Assembly (NCBI GenBank): GCA_039602395.1
Contig: JBCNJP010000012.1
Coordinates: 30,924,454-30,988,453 of the forward strand
From: Deinandra increscens subsp. villosa
Taxonomy: Eukaryota; Streptophyta; Magnoliopsida; Asterales; Asteraceae
Length of the DNA: 64,000 bases
Reading direction: 5' to 3'
Below are positions 21,508 to 33,448 of this stretch, piece after piece; the first letter of the stretch is position 1, and each line of letters opens with the position of its first letter. The notes below the pieces were generated by a model that was not told where the DNA came from, ran no database searches, and saw only the letters and a program-made list of their open reading frames with translations. A program made the position numbers and the translations under genes.

Positions 21508-23740
21508 CTTATTGGGGCATCATTGGTCCCAACTGACCCTCATTTCCCCTAAACACACCTTATTGGTTATATACACACCTTATTGGTTATATACACACCT
21601 TATTTGGACTCATTGGTCCAAAACCCACATTTTTTCTAAACACGCCTTATTGGTCCTATGTACACCTTATTGGTTATATACACACCTTATAGGGACTCAT
21701 TGGTCCAAACTGACCCTCATTTCCCCTAAACACACCTTATTGGTCCTATGTACACCTTCTTGGTTATATACACACAATATTGAGACTCATTTGTCCAAAC
21801 TGACCCTCATTACCCCTAAACACACCTTATTAGGCCATCATTGGTCCCAACTGACCCTCATTTCCCCTAAACACACCTTATTGGTACTATGTACACCTTA
21901 TTGGTTATATACAAACCTTATTAGGACTCATTAGTCCCAACTGACCCTCATTGCCCCTAAACACACCTTATTGGGCCATCATTGGTCCTAAACACAACTT
22001 ATGGGAAATCATTGGTCCAAACCGACCCTTATTTCCCCTAAACACACCTTATTGGTACTATGTACACCTTATTGGTTATATACACACCTTATTGGGACTA
22101 ATTGGTCCCAACTGACCCTCATTACCCATAAACACACCTTATGGGCCATCATTGGTCCTAAACACAACTTATGGGCAATCATTAGTCCAAACTGACCCTC
22201 ATTGACCCTAAACACACCTTATTGGTCCTATGTACACCTTATTGGTTATATACACTCCTTATGTGAAATCATTGGTCCCAACTGACCCTCATTGCCCGTA
22301 AACACACCTTATTGGGCCATCATTGGTCCTAAACACAACTTATGGGCAATCATTAGTCCAAACTGACCCTCATTTCCCCTAAACACACCTTATTGGTCCT
22401 ATGTACAACTTACTGGTTATATACACACCTTATTGGGACTCATTGGTCCCAACTGGCCCTCATTTCTCCTAAACACACCTTATTGGGCCATCATTGGTCC
22501 TAAACACAACTTATGGGCAATCATTTGTCCCAACTGACCCTCAATGCCCCTAAACAAACCTTATTGTTCCTATGTACAACTTACTGGTTATATATACACA
22601 CCTTATGTGGACTCATTGGTCCCAACTGACCCTCATTGCCTCTAAACACATCTTATTTGGGCCATCATTGGTCCTAAACACAACTTATGGGCAATCATTG
22701 GTCCAAACTGGCCCTCATTTCCCCTAAACACACCTTATTGGTCCTATGTACACCTTATTGGTAATATACACACCTTATTAGGACTCATTTGTCCAAACTG
22801 GCCCTCATTGCCCCTAAACACACCTTATTGAGCCATCATTGCTCCTAAACACATCTTATGGGCAATCATTGGTCCCAACTGACCCTCATTGCCCTGAACA
22901 CACCTTATTGGTCCTATGTACAACTTGTTGGTTATATACACACCTTATTGGGACTCATTGGTACCAACTGACCCTCATTGCCCCTAAACATACCTTATTG
23001 GGCCATCATTGGTTCTAAACACAACTTAAGGGCAATCATTGGTCCAAACTGACCCTCATTACCCTAAACACACCACCTTATTGGTACTATGTACACCTTA
23101 TTGGTTATATACAAACCTTATGGGAAATCATTGGTCCCAACTGACCCTCATTGCCCCTAAACACACCTTATTGGGCCATCATTGCTCCTAAACACAACTT
23201 ATGGGTAATCATTGGTCCAAAGTGACCCTCATTGCCCTAAACACAACTTATGGACAATCATTGATCCAAACTGACCCTCATTGCCCCTAAACACACCTTA
23301 TTAGGCCATCATTGCTCCTAAACACAACTTATGGGAAATCATTGGTCCAAACTGACTCTCATTGCCCCTACACACACCTTATTGGTCCTATGTACAACTT
23401 ACTGGTTATATACACACCTTATTTGGACTCATTGGTCCCAACTGACCCTCATTTCCCCTAAACACACCTTATTGGGTCATCATTGGTCCTAAACACAACT
23501 TATGGGCAATCATTGGTCCCAACTGACCCTCATTGCCCCTAAACACACCTTATTAGTCCTATGTACAACTTACTGGTTATATATACACACCTTATTGGGA
23601 CTCATTGGTCCTAACTGACCCTCATTGCCCTTAAACACACAGTATTGGGCCATCATTGGTCCTAAACACAACTTGTTGCCCATCATTGGTCCCAACTGAC
23701 ACTCGTTTCCCCTAAACACATCTAATTGACCCATTTGACC
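21504..23740 (+). repeat. 2.2-kb higher-order tandem array (ACACACCTTATTGG family)
   Basis: The array is built from a short core, ACACACCTTATTGG or ACACAACTTATGGG. Cores are grouped in two alternating sub-units of roughly 80-90 bp, each ending in AACTGACCCTCATT. Type A contains CCTATGTACA..TTGGTTATATACACACC; type B contains GGGCCATCATTGGTCCTAAACACAAC. Together they form a unit near 170 bp, present roughly a dozen times with deletions and swaps. The open frames here (for example 183 residues from 21383) reflect the repeat and are not genes. The left boundary abuts a TA microsatellite. Confidence 0.9.
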
Positions 23741-23817
23741 CAAAATTGACCCATTATTTTTTATCTTAATTCTTTAATATATTAATTATTTAGAATTATA
23801 ATTCCCCAAAATTTAAG

Positions 23818-24095
23818 GTTTTTGTTAATCCATTCTACTTTTTGTGTTTATGGTTTTTGTTTAATAGAATGGAGATTGTGCGAACAGAGTACATATTTAC
23901 CTAAACTTATGCATCAGTTGTTAATCGGATTGCAATTGTTGATCGTCTCTGTTTTCAAGGATTAGGGTTTTTGTTTAATGGAATTGAGATTATGCGAAAA
24001 GATTACATATTTACCTAAAATTATGCTCAGTTGTTGATCGGATTGCAATTTTTTATCGTCTCTGTTTCGAGGATTAGGGTTTTTGTTTAACAGAT
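23818..24095 (+). repeat. Tandem duplication of a ~120-bp segment
   Basis: The segment with GGTTTTTGTTTAATAGAATG, ACATATTTACCTAAA and TCAGTTGTTAATCGGATTGC appears twice in a row with about 10% differences. A third partial GGATTAGGGTTTTTGTTTAA follows. It adjoins the right edge of the large array. Confidence 0.75.
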
Positions 24096-24242
24096 TGATT
24101 TCATAAACAAAAATAGACAAACAAGTATATAACAAAAAGTGGATTTCATACTACTGATTCTAATTCCATACATAAAACTGTTTCCTAATTTACATGTTCA
24201 TTCCTTAAAGAAACAAAAGACAGAGCAGTTGCGGGTTGAGGT

Positions 24243-24536
24243 TCACGGGAACCTAGATTCCATCTCCTCCATCAACTCCAAATGCCTACTCATAGCTTCT
24301 TGCCTCTGTTGAACCAACATTTGAAGCCTGGCATTGGAGAAGTGTTTTTCTTCTACCAGAAAAGTTGCCATCTGGTATCTTGATGGACTTGGTGGCTCTC
24401 TAAGTACTTGGTTGAGCAGGGCCAACCCGTCTAAGCAAGTCTGTCTCTCTGTCGTGATAATCACCCCGTACTGGTCCAGGGTAGCGATAATCTTTGTATG
24501 CAAATAATTTTCAAGTAGTTCTTTCAAGTTCGCCAT
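24243..24536 (-). CDS. Small predicted protein, 97 aa, function unknown
   Basis: An intact frame MANLKELLENYLHTKIIATL... ending MEEMESRFP. It is mostly helical in character, with Glu/Gln/Met-rich segments (LVQQRQEAMSRHLELMEEME) suggesting a short coiled coil. There is no membrane segment or signal peptide. It lies 320 bp downstream of the SANT-like remnant on the same strand and has a balanced codon composition, unlike the random frames nearby. It could be a further exon or partner of that gene. I do not recognise the family. Confidence 0.45.
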   Translation of the reverse strand: MANLKELLENYLHTKIIATLDQYGVIITTERQTCLDGLALLNQVLREPPSPSRYQMATFLVEEKHFSNARLQMLVQQRQEAMSRHLELMEEMESRFP

Positions 24537-24858
24537 TTCGAGAAGGATTTTGAGAAAGCGTTTGATAAGGATATTGAGAAAGGGTTTGATAAGGATTTGA
24601 TAATGACGGTGAGAACTTTCTGATCACTGATCAGGTTGGATGATTATATGCCTAAGGTCAGATGTCTAATCACTAGAGTATACCAAAGGTCTGATTTTAT
24701 TGAACACTGCACATTTTAAGTACTTTCACACGTTCTCCAAGTTAAACTGAAATTTCTACACATTATCAAAAAACAACTAAAAAATTTAATCACACGACCT
24801 CTTTCATTACATATTAATTAGTAATCCAGAACAACTTTCAAACCAGGACAATTACTCT

Positions 24859-25117
24859 TTAATCCGGAACCCTAAAGAGGTTAATCATTTCCCACACCAG
24901 TAGAAGCTTGAAATCTTCTCCGGTTTCATGTAAGTAGTGTTCCAACACAATGAACAACAGGTCTTCCTTGGTTTGGTTTTCCTCTTCTTTCTCTTTGCAT
25001 ATTTTGTTGAATGTTTTGATTTTCTGGTCCATGTCTAGCCATTTCGATCTTATGACGCTTGTTTCACGGTACTTGTCGGAACGCTCCATAGCAATATGAA
25101 ACTTTATGTTGACATCC
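24859..25117 (-). pseudogene. SANT/Myb-like (GST-T3-like, NAM-associated) gene, 3' exon part
   Basis: Reading leftward from the insertion junction at 25117, the frame gives VNIKFHIAMERSDKYR, then SVIRSKWLDMDQKIKTFNKI and GEDFKLLLVWEMINLFR before a stop at 24859. The pattern of a conserved RxxxxLxxKWxxMxxxIxxFN core followed by an acidic linker and a FKxxxxWExL helix is that of plant SANT/Myb-like proteins often annotated as glutathione S-transferase T3-like or NAM-associated. Related proteins serve as the DNA-binding partner in PIF/Harbinger transposons. The 5' part of the same frame lies 12.5 kb away at 37609-37672; a Copia element separates them. Confidence 0.65.
25113..25117. repeat. Target-site duplication CATCC of the Copia element
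   Basis: CATCC here matches CATCC at 37609-37613 on the other side of the Copia element. Confidence 0.9.
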
Positions 25118-25504
25118 TGTAGGTCCGAGATCCAACCAAGAACACGATATCAAATCACAAACGAGTGCGGAATCCTCGTATGTGATTGATTCAAGAAGCA
25201 AGTAGAAGAAATAGATTAGATCTAAGATAAAGATCTAATCTTGAATGAAAATCACTACTAACTTGAAGCAATCAAAACTGATCGGAAACACTAGAGAGAG
25301 CGTGAATCATAAAAATGTATTTCCAAAGCTTAGATAATCATAAACATGAGGTGGTATTTATACCACCTCTTACAAACCCTTGGGCCAATCATAAACTCTA
25401 ACAAGCCCAATCATAAACATAAATAATCGGCCCACATGGCCTAAAACATAAACTAAATAAGCCCAAAAACTAATGTTCATGCCTCTAAAATAACTAGCCC
25501 AACA
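25118..25504 (-). repeat. 3' LTR of the Copia element
   Basis: 387 bp, read on the minus strand as TGTTGGGC...GGACCTACA. Nearly identical to 37222-37608. Confidence 0.95.
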
Positions 25505-25520
25505 ATCTTCCCCTAGGCAT
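25505..25520 (-). promoter_or_regulatory. Polypurine tract
   Basis: On the minus strand CCTAGGGGAAGAT immediately precedes the 3' LTR, as required for plus-strand DNA priming. Confidence 0.85.
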
Positions 25521-25535
25521 GAATCATTAGATTAC

Positions 25536-27425
25536 CTATGGCAGCTGCAGATCGAATCTGAACGTGTTCTGCACATTGTTTGACCACCATCTGTTCTCCA
25601 CGATCCGATTCGTCGTTCCATGAAAGATTCCCACCCTTATCGCATTTTCCATATCGTTCTCATCCCCGAGAATAGGTTGGGAGGCGAGGAGCTTTATGTC
25701 TCTTTCTCCAAATCTTAGCAAATCGACCGGATCGTAGAAGCGGAATTGCCTCATCCTTTTGCAGAGCACCACCACCTCATGAGTTGTTGGATCATAACAC
25801 CAACAGTCAAAGTTTTTGACCAGTGTACCGTCTTCAATCTCATCCAACATGTTGATTACTCTTGTGCGCTTGGTGGGTGGTCTCCTTGCTTCACCTATGG
25901 ACTCTCCAGTCACTAGGTCAGTGCCAGTCTCGACCCATCTCACTTGCTTTAGCTCGAAGTTTGCAAAGTTATTTTCTAGTTGGCTCAGAAAATTGTTGCG
26001 AATAAGATCTCCTTCTGAGCTGTTCCATCGGTTGATGTACGGAGCCCTTAGCAAACTTCTAATCTTAGGCTCAGTCCAGGTATGAAATTGGGCACGTGTT
26101 CTGTAGTACTCCACTGGACTGTAGTCGTCACGGATTACGGCAAACAATTTCTTCTCTAAATCATAGTGCCAGCACAGAATGGCTTCACGACTCCCTCTTC
26201 TGCCTATTGAGCTTTCACCAACATCAATGGTGTATTGAGTGGGAGCTGGACCTTGAAAGAATTCTTTAAACCAGTTGTCATGGCCTTCTGGTGATTTGGA
26301 GATGACCCTTCCACTTTGGGCATAATCTGACATTTCAATAGTGTCATCTCCATCATCAACATTTACTGCTTCTGCACCTTGCACTCCTTGAGATGAACCT
26401 TGACCAGGGGCTCCTGAAGCATTTGACTCCCCAACATTCTTTAAAGTACCAAACTTCTTCTTCAGGTCCATCAAGGTCTCATACAGATACTTCATTCTAT
26501 TCTTGTCTGCCACCTCCTTCTCTTTTAACCTTGTGTTTTCTGCCTTGAGAGCTTTTATCTCAGATTCCCTAATTCTGTTCTGAGACATCAGATAGTTTAT
26601 GTGAGGGTCTGCACTTATCCTCATCTCAATTGGTAGCTCAGCCGCTTGAAGTGGGCGGAAACTTGGAATAACAGTTGGCGGCAGGCTTGTTCCACTAGGG
26701 ACACTTATTCTGACAGGGCTGGGTACAACAACAGTGTTGTCAACCTCCATAGATTGCCTTTCTTCATGAACAGGGCTACGTTCACTCAGAAGAGGGCCTT
26801 CAGTCTGAACCTGGGCAGGTTGATCTTCAACACTTGGGATCGTTGAATCTTCTTGAAAAGGGCTTTCTTCTTGTATAGGTTGACTTTGAGAGCTAGACTC
26901 AGATGGATGGACCATTAACAGACTTGAGCTACTCTTAGTAAACCTGAACCGTATACTCCTTGGATCCGTCTTCTTTCTTGGAGATGGTTCACGGTGGGGG
27001 ATAGGCTCTTCGAGCATCTCATTCACATTAAACTACACATCCATCTCATGAGGGATGGAATCACCACTGGAAGAAGAGTTCAGCACATCTCTTGATCTTT
27101 TCAGACTGATTGGTTCCAAGTCTCCATAGATATCATCATCCATATTCCCTTGATTAGCAAAGATGTCGTCCATAACATTTTCTTCATCTGAGGGTATAAT
27201 CACATCTTCTTCTTGGACATTTACAGCCGGAGTTGCTGTTATATCTTGATCTTCAGCAACAGATGCATTTACAGTTGGCACATCGGCCTCAGGTTCAGAT
27301 TCATCAACTTCTTGTTCCCTTGCTACTTCGGGAAATGCACCCCTCTTGACCCATTCAAGCCTTCCCCGAAAGCTGTTTTTACCCTTTCTGTTTTGGGTCT
27401 GTAAACCAAAAACTCCACAATCCAT
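25536..27425 (-). CDS. Copia extra ORF, C-terminal part (130 + 496 aa, one stop between)
   Basis: Two frames separated only by a stop around 27027-27032: an acidic 130-residue piece, then a 496-residue piece. The second starts with a Ser/Pro-rich disordered region and has a predicted coiled coil near residues 150-190 (SEIKALKAENTRLKEKE). It ends with a folded-looking C-terminal third rich in Trp and Tyr (REAILCWHYDLEKKLFAVI, EYYRTRAQFHTWTEPKIRSL). No transmembrane segment is evident, so it does not look like an envelope protein. From memory, comparable ORFs recur after pol in Asteraceae Copia elements. Function unknown; a virion or accessory role is an inference. Confidence 0.65.
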
Positions 27426-28123
27426 AACCTTTATATCCAGTTTCTCTATTCTCTCTTCTATCTTGGGTACTTTTCCATGACCACCATTTGAACAAACCTA
27501 TGTGTCATCAGGAACTGTTCACGTGCGCTCAGGTCCGCATTGCCTATCCAGTCAAGTAACATCATCTTGGAGAAGTTAAAGTTCTAATCCAAGGCCAATG
27601 CGACGAAAGCAGTTCCATGTAGCTTGTTGAGCTGATCAAAGCTTGTTCTTTTGCCCAGAAAAGATTTCTGCATGTAATGAGCCAGGCACCTCCAGTAATG
27701 TGGCAACAGCTTCTTAAAGATAGGCGGGAATTTTCCTTCATATCCCATGGATTGAGCACCCGTCAAAACAGCTTCCTTTGGATATTCAATCGGATCGGTA
27801 GCATGATCATTGATGTTTACCCCTTTCCTTATATCTTCCTCCAGAATTACAATCGTCCTGTTCTGAATAGTAGCAGAGATCTGTGTCTTGTCTGCACTGG
27901 CTCTAGCTGTGCCCCGGAACTCTCTCACAAGTTGCTCGTCAATTAGCACACTTGTCCTCAGCGCATGGTTGATTTTGCAAACATTCATCCGTGCCACCAG
28001 AGAATAAAATAGTTCCATATGCTTCTCCGGAGGATCTTCAAGATATGCTGGAATGCAATGATCTGGTTCAAATTTAATCTCTTCGTCAAGCATCTCGTCT
28101 ACCATCTGAGAAAGACAAGACAT
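27426..28123 (-). CDS. Copia extra ORF, N-terminal domain (179 aa plus read-on)
   Basis: The frame starts MSCLSQMVDEMLDEEIKFEP and is open to a stop at 27584. The same reading continues beyond that stop with NFNFSKMMLLDWIGNADLSA and EQFLMTHRFVQMVV. The segments FPPIFKKLLPHYWRCLAHYM and FNFSKMM resemble proteins that I recall being annotated as 'synaptobrevin, longin-like' in Tanacetum and relatives, which are really retroelement ORFs. The stop replaces what is usually a Trp codon in that context. Together with 25536-27425 it probably formed one gene of about 860 codons. No catalytic motif is visible. Confidence 0.6.
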
Positions 28124-30152
28124 ATGTATCAGATTTGTTTGTTAAAGAGCAATTATGTTTGTCAACATCTTCTTGAAGTTCAATTGATTATGACGTTTAA
28201 TTAAATTTTTTTTTTTTAAGTTCAGGAAATTCTCAATTTAAACGTTCAAGAGCAAATATTTGATTTTGAAGCACAATGTTTGACAAACACATTTACTTTT
28301 TATCTTAAAAAAAATGAGTTTACGAGCCACTATTCATGTTTACGATGCTATAATTGGGTTTACGATCCTGTTATGGGTTCACGATTGGGCTAAAATCAGA
28401 TTTCAGTCGTAAACACTCAATCCCAATCGTAAACTCTTAGTCCAAACGAAAATTCAAGGCCCAATCGTAAATAGTCGGTTGTCGTAATCAAAGTGATCGA
28501 AAACACCGCTCGAGAACACCGATCGTAAACACCGATCGTAATCTCGAACGGTCATCTTCAACCTCACGACAATCGTAATCATCGAGTCCGCCATTATCGA
28601 ACCTGCAACCAAACTCGTAAACATGTCAAAACATCTCAATCATTCAACATAGGCAACCAACACTACCTTTAAAGAGTCTTATCCCCAAAACCGACTTCAA
28701 ATAACGTTAAATCGACTTGAATACAGTAAACACAGAGGACGAACCCAAGTTAGGGTTTAAACCGCAAAATCTATGAATAAACCTATGAGACCTCATGAAA
28801 TCAGTCGATTGAGGCGTGGTTTATGGTCGGAAATTGATTACGAGGGTGTTGAGGCTCTCAGGTTACACAACGGACGGTCGGAGGTGGTCGGAAATGGTTT
28901 TCCGGCGAGCTTGAGCGGCGGTTAGGGTTTCTGTGCGATGGATCGTAAACGCAGAGGGGAGCAGGAATCGTAAATGGGATGAGAGATTAATGGATCGTAA
29001 ACCTGGTGAAGGGTTTATATACCCCAAAAAGAAATTCATTTTGGCCCCTCCAATTTTCAAAAACTTTAAAAATACTCCCAAACCTTTCAAATTGATAATT
29101 CTCATAAAAAACTTGATAGATTTGACCTTTGAGAATTTACAAAACTTCCCCTCAGACTCATACCCCGAGCAACTGATCATGATCATAAATTTAAAAATTA
29201 AAAAATTTAAAACAGATAAAAGCCCCAATATTGAAACATTTACAAACTTACCACAAAAATTGAATATTTACTTGCCTGGTGCTGATAAATTTTCACAGAT
29301 AATATCAGACGAGTCTTTGACTGAGGAACCCTTTTCAGCTTCCGTTACTTGACGCTCTAGACAATTGCCAGGTGATTTGAACACAAAAACTCACATCCAG
29401 TTAAGTGCTTAAAAATGGTACAATTTTACCGACATGCTTAACCGTCCCCACACCCAATTTTTCATAGCAAAACCTACCCAACCTCAGAGTTTATTGAGGA
29501 TTCACAAACCCCCAACTTGAGGAACCATGCAACACTGCTTTGACTACCACTTATTTCTATTTTCATGAATTATCAGTTGGTGATCAGGTCGGCCGCATAA
29601 GCACGCAGAGAAGACCAACAGAATAATTTTATTTTCTTTTCTTTTCTTTTTCCTTTTCTTTTTCACAATTTTTCATTTTTTTTTTTTTGAATTCTTTTTC
29701 TTTTATTTTCCTGTGGTATTGTCATATACAGTATAAGCATGGCGTGTGAGAGAGTGAATACTAGGTAAATACCACTCTCAACCCATTTTTGTCGGGACTC
29801 AGTTTTTTAAACCATGTAGACTAGGATGGGAAACTAAACATTTATAGAGTTTAGGATTAATGCACTTACATAGATGGTCATAGTTTTGGTTGAGCTTACC
29901 GACATATCATCTTTGAGCAGACTTTCACATCAGCCTTATAAGTGTCAGTCTCCGACTGTCTTTGAATATTTTTTGCACGTCCTATCAAAAGACATCATAA
30001 AAACTTTTTAGTTAAACCAGCACCATTTCTTCCCCTGTTTTTGTGAGACTTTTGAAATAAGACTCAGTTTTTCAGTCATTTTTCATTTTTTTTTTCCATT
30101 TTTTTTTTAAATTAATTAAACAAAGACTTTGTACAAAAACAAAATGATCAGA
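28124..30152 (-). other. Spacer between Copia pol and the extra ORFs, with TCGTAAAC repeats
   Basis: The spacer is non-coding. The part nearest the extra ORF (about 28310-28990) carries some eight or more copies of TCGTAAAC or its complement, the same motif that fills the gag leader at 36700-37130. The distal part (29350-30140) is T-rich, with a long CTTTT tract on the plus strand (29625-29710), that is, a purine-rich tract on the element's sense strand. Together these could serve expression of the downstream ORF. Confidence 0.6.
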
Positions 30153-31037
30153 TCATTCCTCGAAGGCAATCATCTTTAGGCCTTTAACACATGATTCAAA
30201 AATTGGACGAGGAAGGGGTTTTGTAAAAATGTCCGAAACATTCTGATCGGAGCTTACCTTTTGAAGCTGAATTAACTCCCGATCATAGCAATCACGAATA
30301 AAATGTACCTTTATGTCTATATGCTTGGTTTTGGAATGTTGGACGGGGTTTTTGACAATTTCCAGAGCAGCAGCGTTATCACAAAAGATAGGAGTGTTAA
30401 CGAATTCCATACCGTAATCTATGAGCTGATTTTGTATCCATACTACCTGTGAGCTTCCGGCGGATGCTGCCACGTATTCAGCTTCGGCAGTTGATTTTGA
30501 TACGGTATGCTGCTTTTTGCTATGCCAAGAAATGAGCCTGTCTCCTAGGTACTGACATCCTCCAATTGTAGATTTCCTGTCAAGGTCACTACCTCCATAA
30601 TCACTGTCAGTAAAAGCATACAATTGAAAATCAGTGTTCTTTGGGTACCAAAGACCAAGCCTAGGCTTGCCCTTCAGATACCTAAAGATACGCTTAACAG
30701 CAGATAAATGTGAAAGTTTAGGATTAGCCTGATAGCGTGCACGCACACAAACTGCATGCATGATGTCTGGCCTGCTGGATGTCAAGTACATAAGTGATCC
30801 AATCATTGACCGATAATGGAATTCACTCACTGATTCCCCATTAAGATCAGCTGACAAAAGTGGTCTGGATGCCATGGGAGTGGAAATAGGCTTGCAATCC
30901 TGCATCTTGAATTTCTCCGGAATCTCATTCACATACTTTGCCTGATGAATAAGAATTCCAGATTCATCCTGTTTTACTTGTAATGCAAGAAAGAAACTCA
31001 TCTCCCCTTGGTCACTCATTTCAAACTTCTTCCTCAT
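30153..31037 (-). pseudogene. Copia reverse transcriptase C-terminus and RNase H
   Basis: 294 codons. The N-terminal third is the RT thumb/connection (FKMQDCKPISTPMASRPLL, SRPDIMHAVCV). RNase H follows, with YAFTDSDYGGSDLDRKSTIG (first catalytic Asp), KSTAEAEYVAASAG (catalytic Glu and neighbouring residues) and the Copia C-terminal signature KTKHIDIKVHFIRDC...SDIFTKPL. This frame is open to its natural stop at 30153, but it is separated from the upstream RT by a stop around 31038-31055. Confidence 0.9.
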
Positions 31038-31055
31038 ACTCTCTTCAAATTCAGT

Positions 31056-31979
31056 TCACAATTCCTCGTTTGTTGACCCGTAGATAATGTCATCTACATA
31101 AACTTGCACCATGATTATGTCCTCCTTCACCCTCTTTCTAAACAACGTTTGATCAACAACTCCTCTTGTGTATCCATTCTCCACCAAGTGATTGGACAGA
31201 GTTTCATACCAGGTGCGCGGAGCTTGATGCAAACCATACAAGGCTTTATCCAGCAGATAAACATGGTCTGGATTTTCCTCATCTATGAACCCTGGTGGTT
31301 GAGTTACATAAACTTCTTCATTCATCTCTGCATAAAGGAAGGCAGTCTTCACATCCATCTGATGCACCGTAAATTTAAGATACGTTGCCACAGCAAGAAA
31401 GATCCGAATTGCTTCCAATCTTGCCACCGGAGCGTATACCTCATCATAGTCAATCCCATGAACTTGCCTGTGCCCCTGTACTATCAATCTCGCCTTGTTT
31501 CTGACAATTATTCCTGTGTCATCCTTTTTGTTCTTATATAACCACCTCGTAGGAACAACCTTCTTGTCCTCTGGCCTCTTCACAAGTCGCCACACTCCCA
31601 GCTTTGAGAACTGATTCAATTCATTGTGCATGGCCTCCATCCAACTTGGATCTTTGAGAGCAACCATCACATTAGGAGGCTCAATCTGGGAAATGAAACA
31701 GGAATACATGCAGAAGTTAATGTTTCCCGTGCGGCTTCTAGTAGTGACTCCTGCTGTCACTGGCCCAACCACGTTGCTGAGTGGATGATCTCTGTTTATT
31801 CTACTCACTTGGACATCAGGCACTGAAATAGTAACAGGCAGGTTAGTATTAATAATATTATCAGACATACCTGGTCCTTGAGAATTCACTGGAGCATTAT
31901 GTGTTCCAGAACATTCTGGAATATTTGCATTAGAATTCCGTGAAGTCTCAGCTGATGCTCTTTCCACATGTGGCCTCAC
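31056..31979 (-). pseudogene. Copia reverse transcriptase
   Basis: 307 codons. After a linker the conserved RT fingers/palm appear: SWMEAMHNELNQF, GVWRLVKRPEDKKVVPTRW, NKARLIVQGHRQ, then VHQMDVKTAFLYAEMNEEVY and PPGF. The active-site block is VQVYVDDIIYGSTNEEL, with the YVDD motif at the C-terminal end. All key RT motifs are visible. A frame break joins it to the integrase C-terminus above. Confidence 0.9.
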
Positions 31980-32857
31980 TTTAGAACTAGGAGCAATGAT
32001 ATCTTCTTCTTCTCCCAGTTGTGGAAAACATTGGAGAAATTGAAACCTTCAAACAGTGACCCGTAGTCAAAGATCCAATCTGGTCCAGTACCCGCATCGG
32101 TTGGATTATCTTCCATCCAATCCACATCAAAAGCCTCGATAATTAATTTGGTGGCTTTATTGTACACGCGATAAGCACTATTTGCTGAGTAACCAACAAA
32201 ATAGCACTCATAAGCTTTAGCTTCAAATTTCCCTACATCCAACTAAATTAGCACCGTGCATGGACACCCGAAGGTCTTGAAGTACCCCACTCTCGGCTTC
32301 TCCCCATAAACAATCTGGTACGGAGTCTGCTCATGTCGCTTGTTCAGAAGTACTCTAATCTGCACATAACAAGCTGTATTCACCGCTTCAGCCCAAAAGA
32401 AGATTGGTAGTTTAGCTTCACACATCATTGTTCTTGCTGCTTCAATGAGTGTCCTATTCCTTCTTTCTGCAACTCCATTCTGTTGTGGTGTGTAGGGAGC
32501 ACTGAACTGCCTTTCAATACCCTTCTCACCACAAAACATGTTCAACTCTGCATTCTTGAACTCTGTCCCATTGTCAGATCTTATACCCTTCACTCTCTTG
32601 TTCAGCTGGTTTTCTATAAGTGTGACGAACTGTTTCACAAGGGCCGGAGTTTCGTACTTGTTCGATAAAAAGAAGACCCAAGTGAATCGTGAGTAGTCAT
32701 CCACTATCACGAGACAGTAAGAAAACTTGCTGATGCTTTGTACCTGCATGGGACCAAAAAGATCCATATGTAAGAGTTGAAGAACAGATGAGACAGAATT
32801 TGCAACCTTTGGACGGTGTGGTAACTTGTGCTGCTTCCCCTTAGCTAAAGCACACAT
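31976..32857 (-). pseudogene. Copia integrase
   Basis: The main frame (32243-32857) has the DDE core: DLFGPMQV with the first Asp, IRSDNGTEF with the second, and YTPQQNGVAERRNRTLIEAARTM with the Glu. A stop near 32242 interrupts it. The next frame (31976-32242) holds the integrase C-terminal region, including YECYFVGYSANSAYRVYN and TKLIIEAFDVDW. The zinc-binding HHCC part lies upstream (LLWHRLLGHANM at about 32930). Confidence 0.9.
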
Positions 32858-33390
32858 TTCTCCACAGACGAGAAATCTTTGATTGGTAAGTTTCTGACGT
32901 GCTCTCCTTTAGCCAGCTTAGACAGATTCCTCATATTAGCATGCCCCAAGAGACGATGCCATAATAACGCTAGATTCTCATTCTGCTTGGAGATAAGACA
33001 GGCTTCTTCAGTAGTTGGAGGTTTGCCTAAATTCAGCTGATAAGAATTTCCTCTTCTTGGAGTACGCATCAAGATGCACTCCTCTGGAATTTTGACACCT
33101 GGCTTCAGGATGATGCATTCCTTCTTGTTGAACAGGACAGAAAATTCTCTATCACACATTTGCGACACACTGAGCAAGCTGTGAGATAATTCCTCCACGT
33201 AGTGCACCTCAGAAAAAGTCAAACTACCACTCTTCGCTACCCCTTTCTTACTGATTCTTCCACCTATCCCACCTGCAAAAGATACTCCTCCGCCATTGAA
33301 GTCTTGTACCTCTTCCAAAAGGGATAAGTCTCCGGTCATGTGTCGGGAGCAACCGCTATCAACGTACCAGAGATTGTTGATAGATCTACT
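32845..33390 (-). pseudogene. Copia protease and pre-integrase domain
   Basis: The active-site motif WYVDSGCSRHMTG lies at about 33335-33375. The segment SLLSVSQMCD and the integrase zinc finger start LLWHRLLGHANMRNLSKLA follow. The frame is open from inside the protease motif to 32845 and overlaps the integrase frame by a few bases in another phase. That makes it one frameshift away from the integrase. Confidence 0.85.
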
Positions 33391-33448
33391 TGGTTGTCCC
33401 TACAAAAATCAGAAGTCAGTGAGATTCAGGTACCCAGGCCATAACAGA

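Noticed and set aside
21383..21934. 183-codon plus-strand frame (repeated HTLLVLCTPYWLYTHL)
   Set aside because: It is the translation of the tandem array at 21504-23740; the frame exists because the repeat lacks stops in that phase.
25536..27026. Retroviral envelope protein after pol
   Set aside because: No signal peptide, transmembrane helix or cleavage-like site; the protein looks soluble with disorder and a coiled coil.
28933..29352. 139-codon plus-strand frame and the 121-codon minus-strand frame
   Set aside because: Lys/Phe/Ile-rich low-complexity translation of the Copia spacer; opposite strands both open, no domain.
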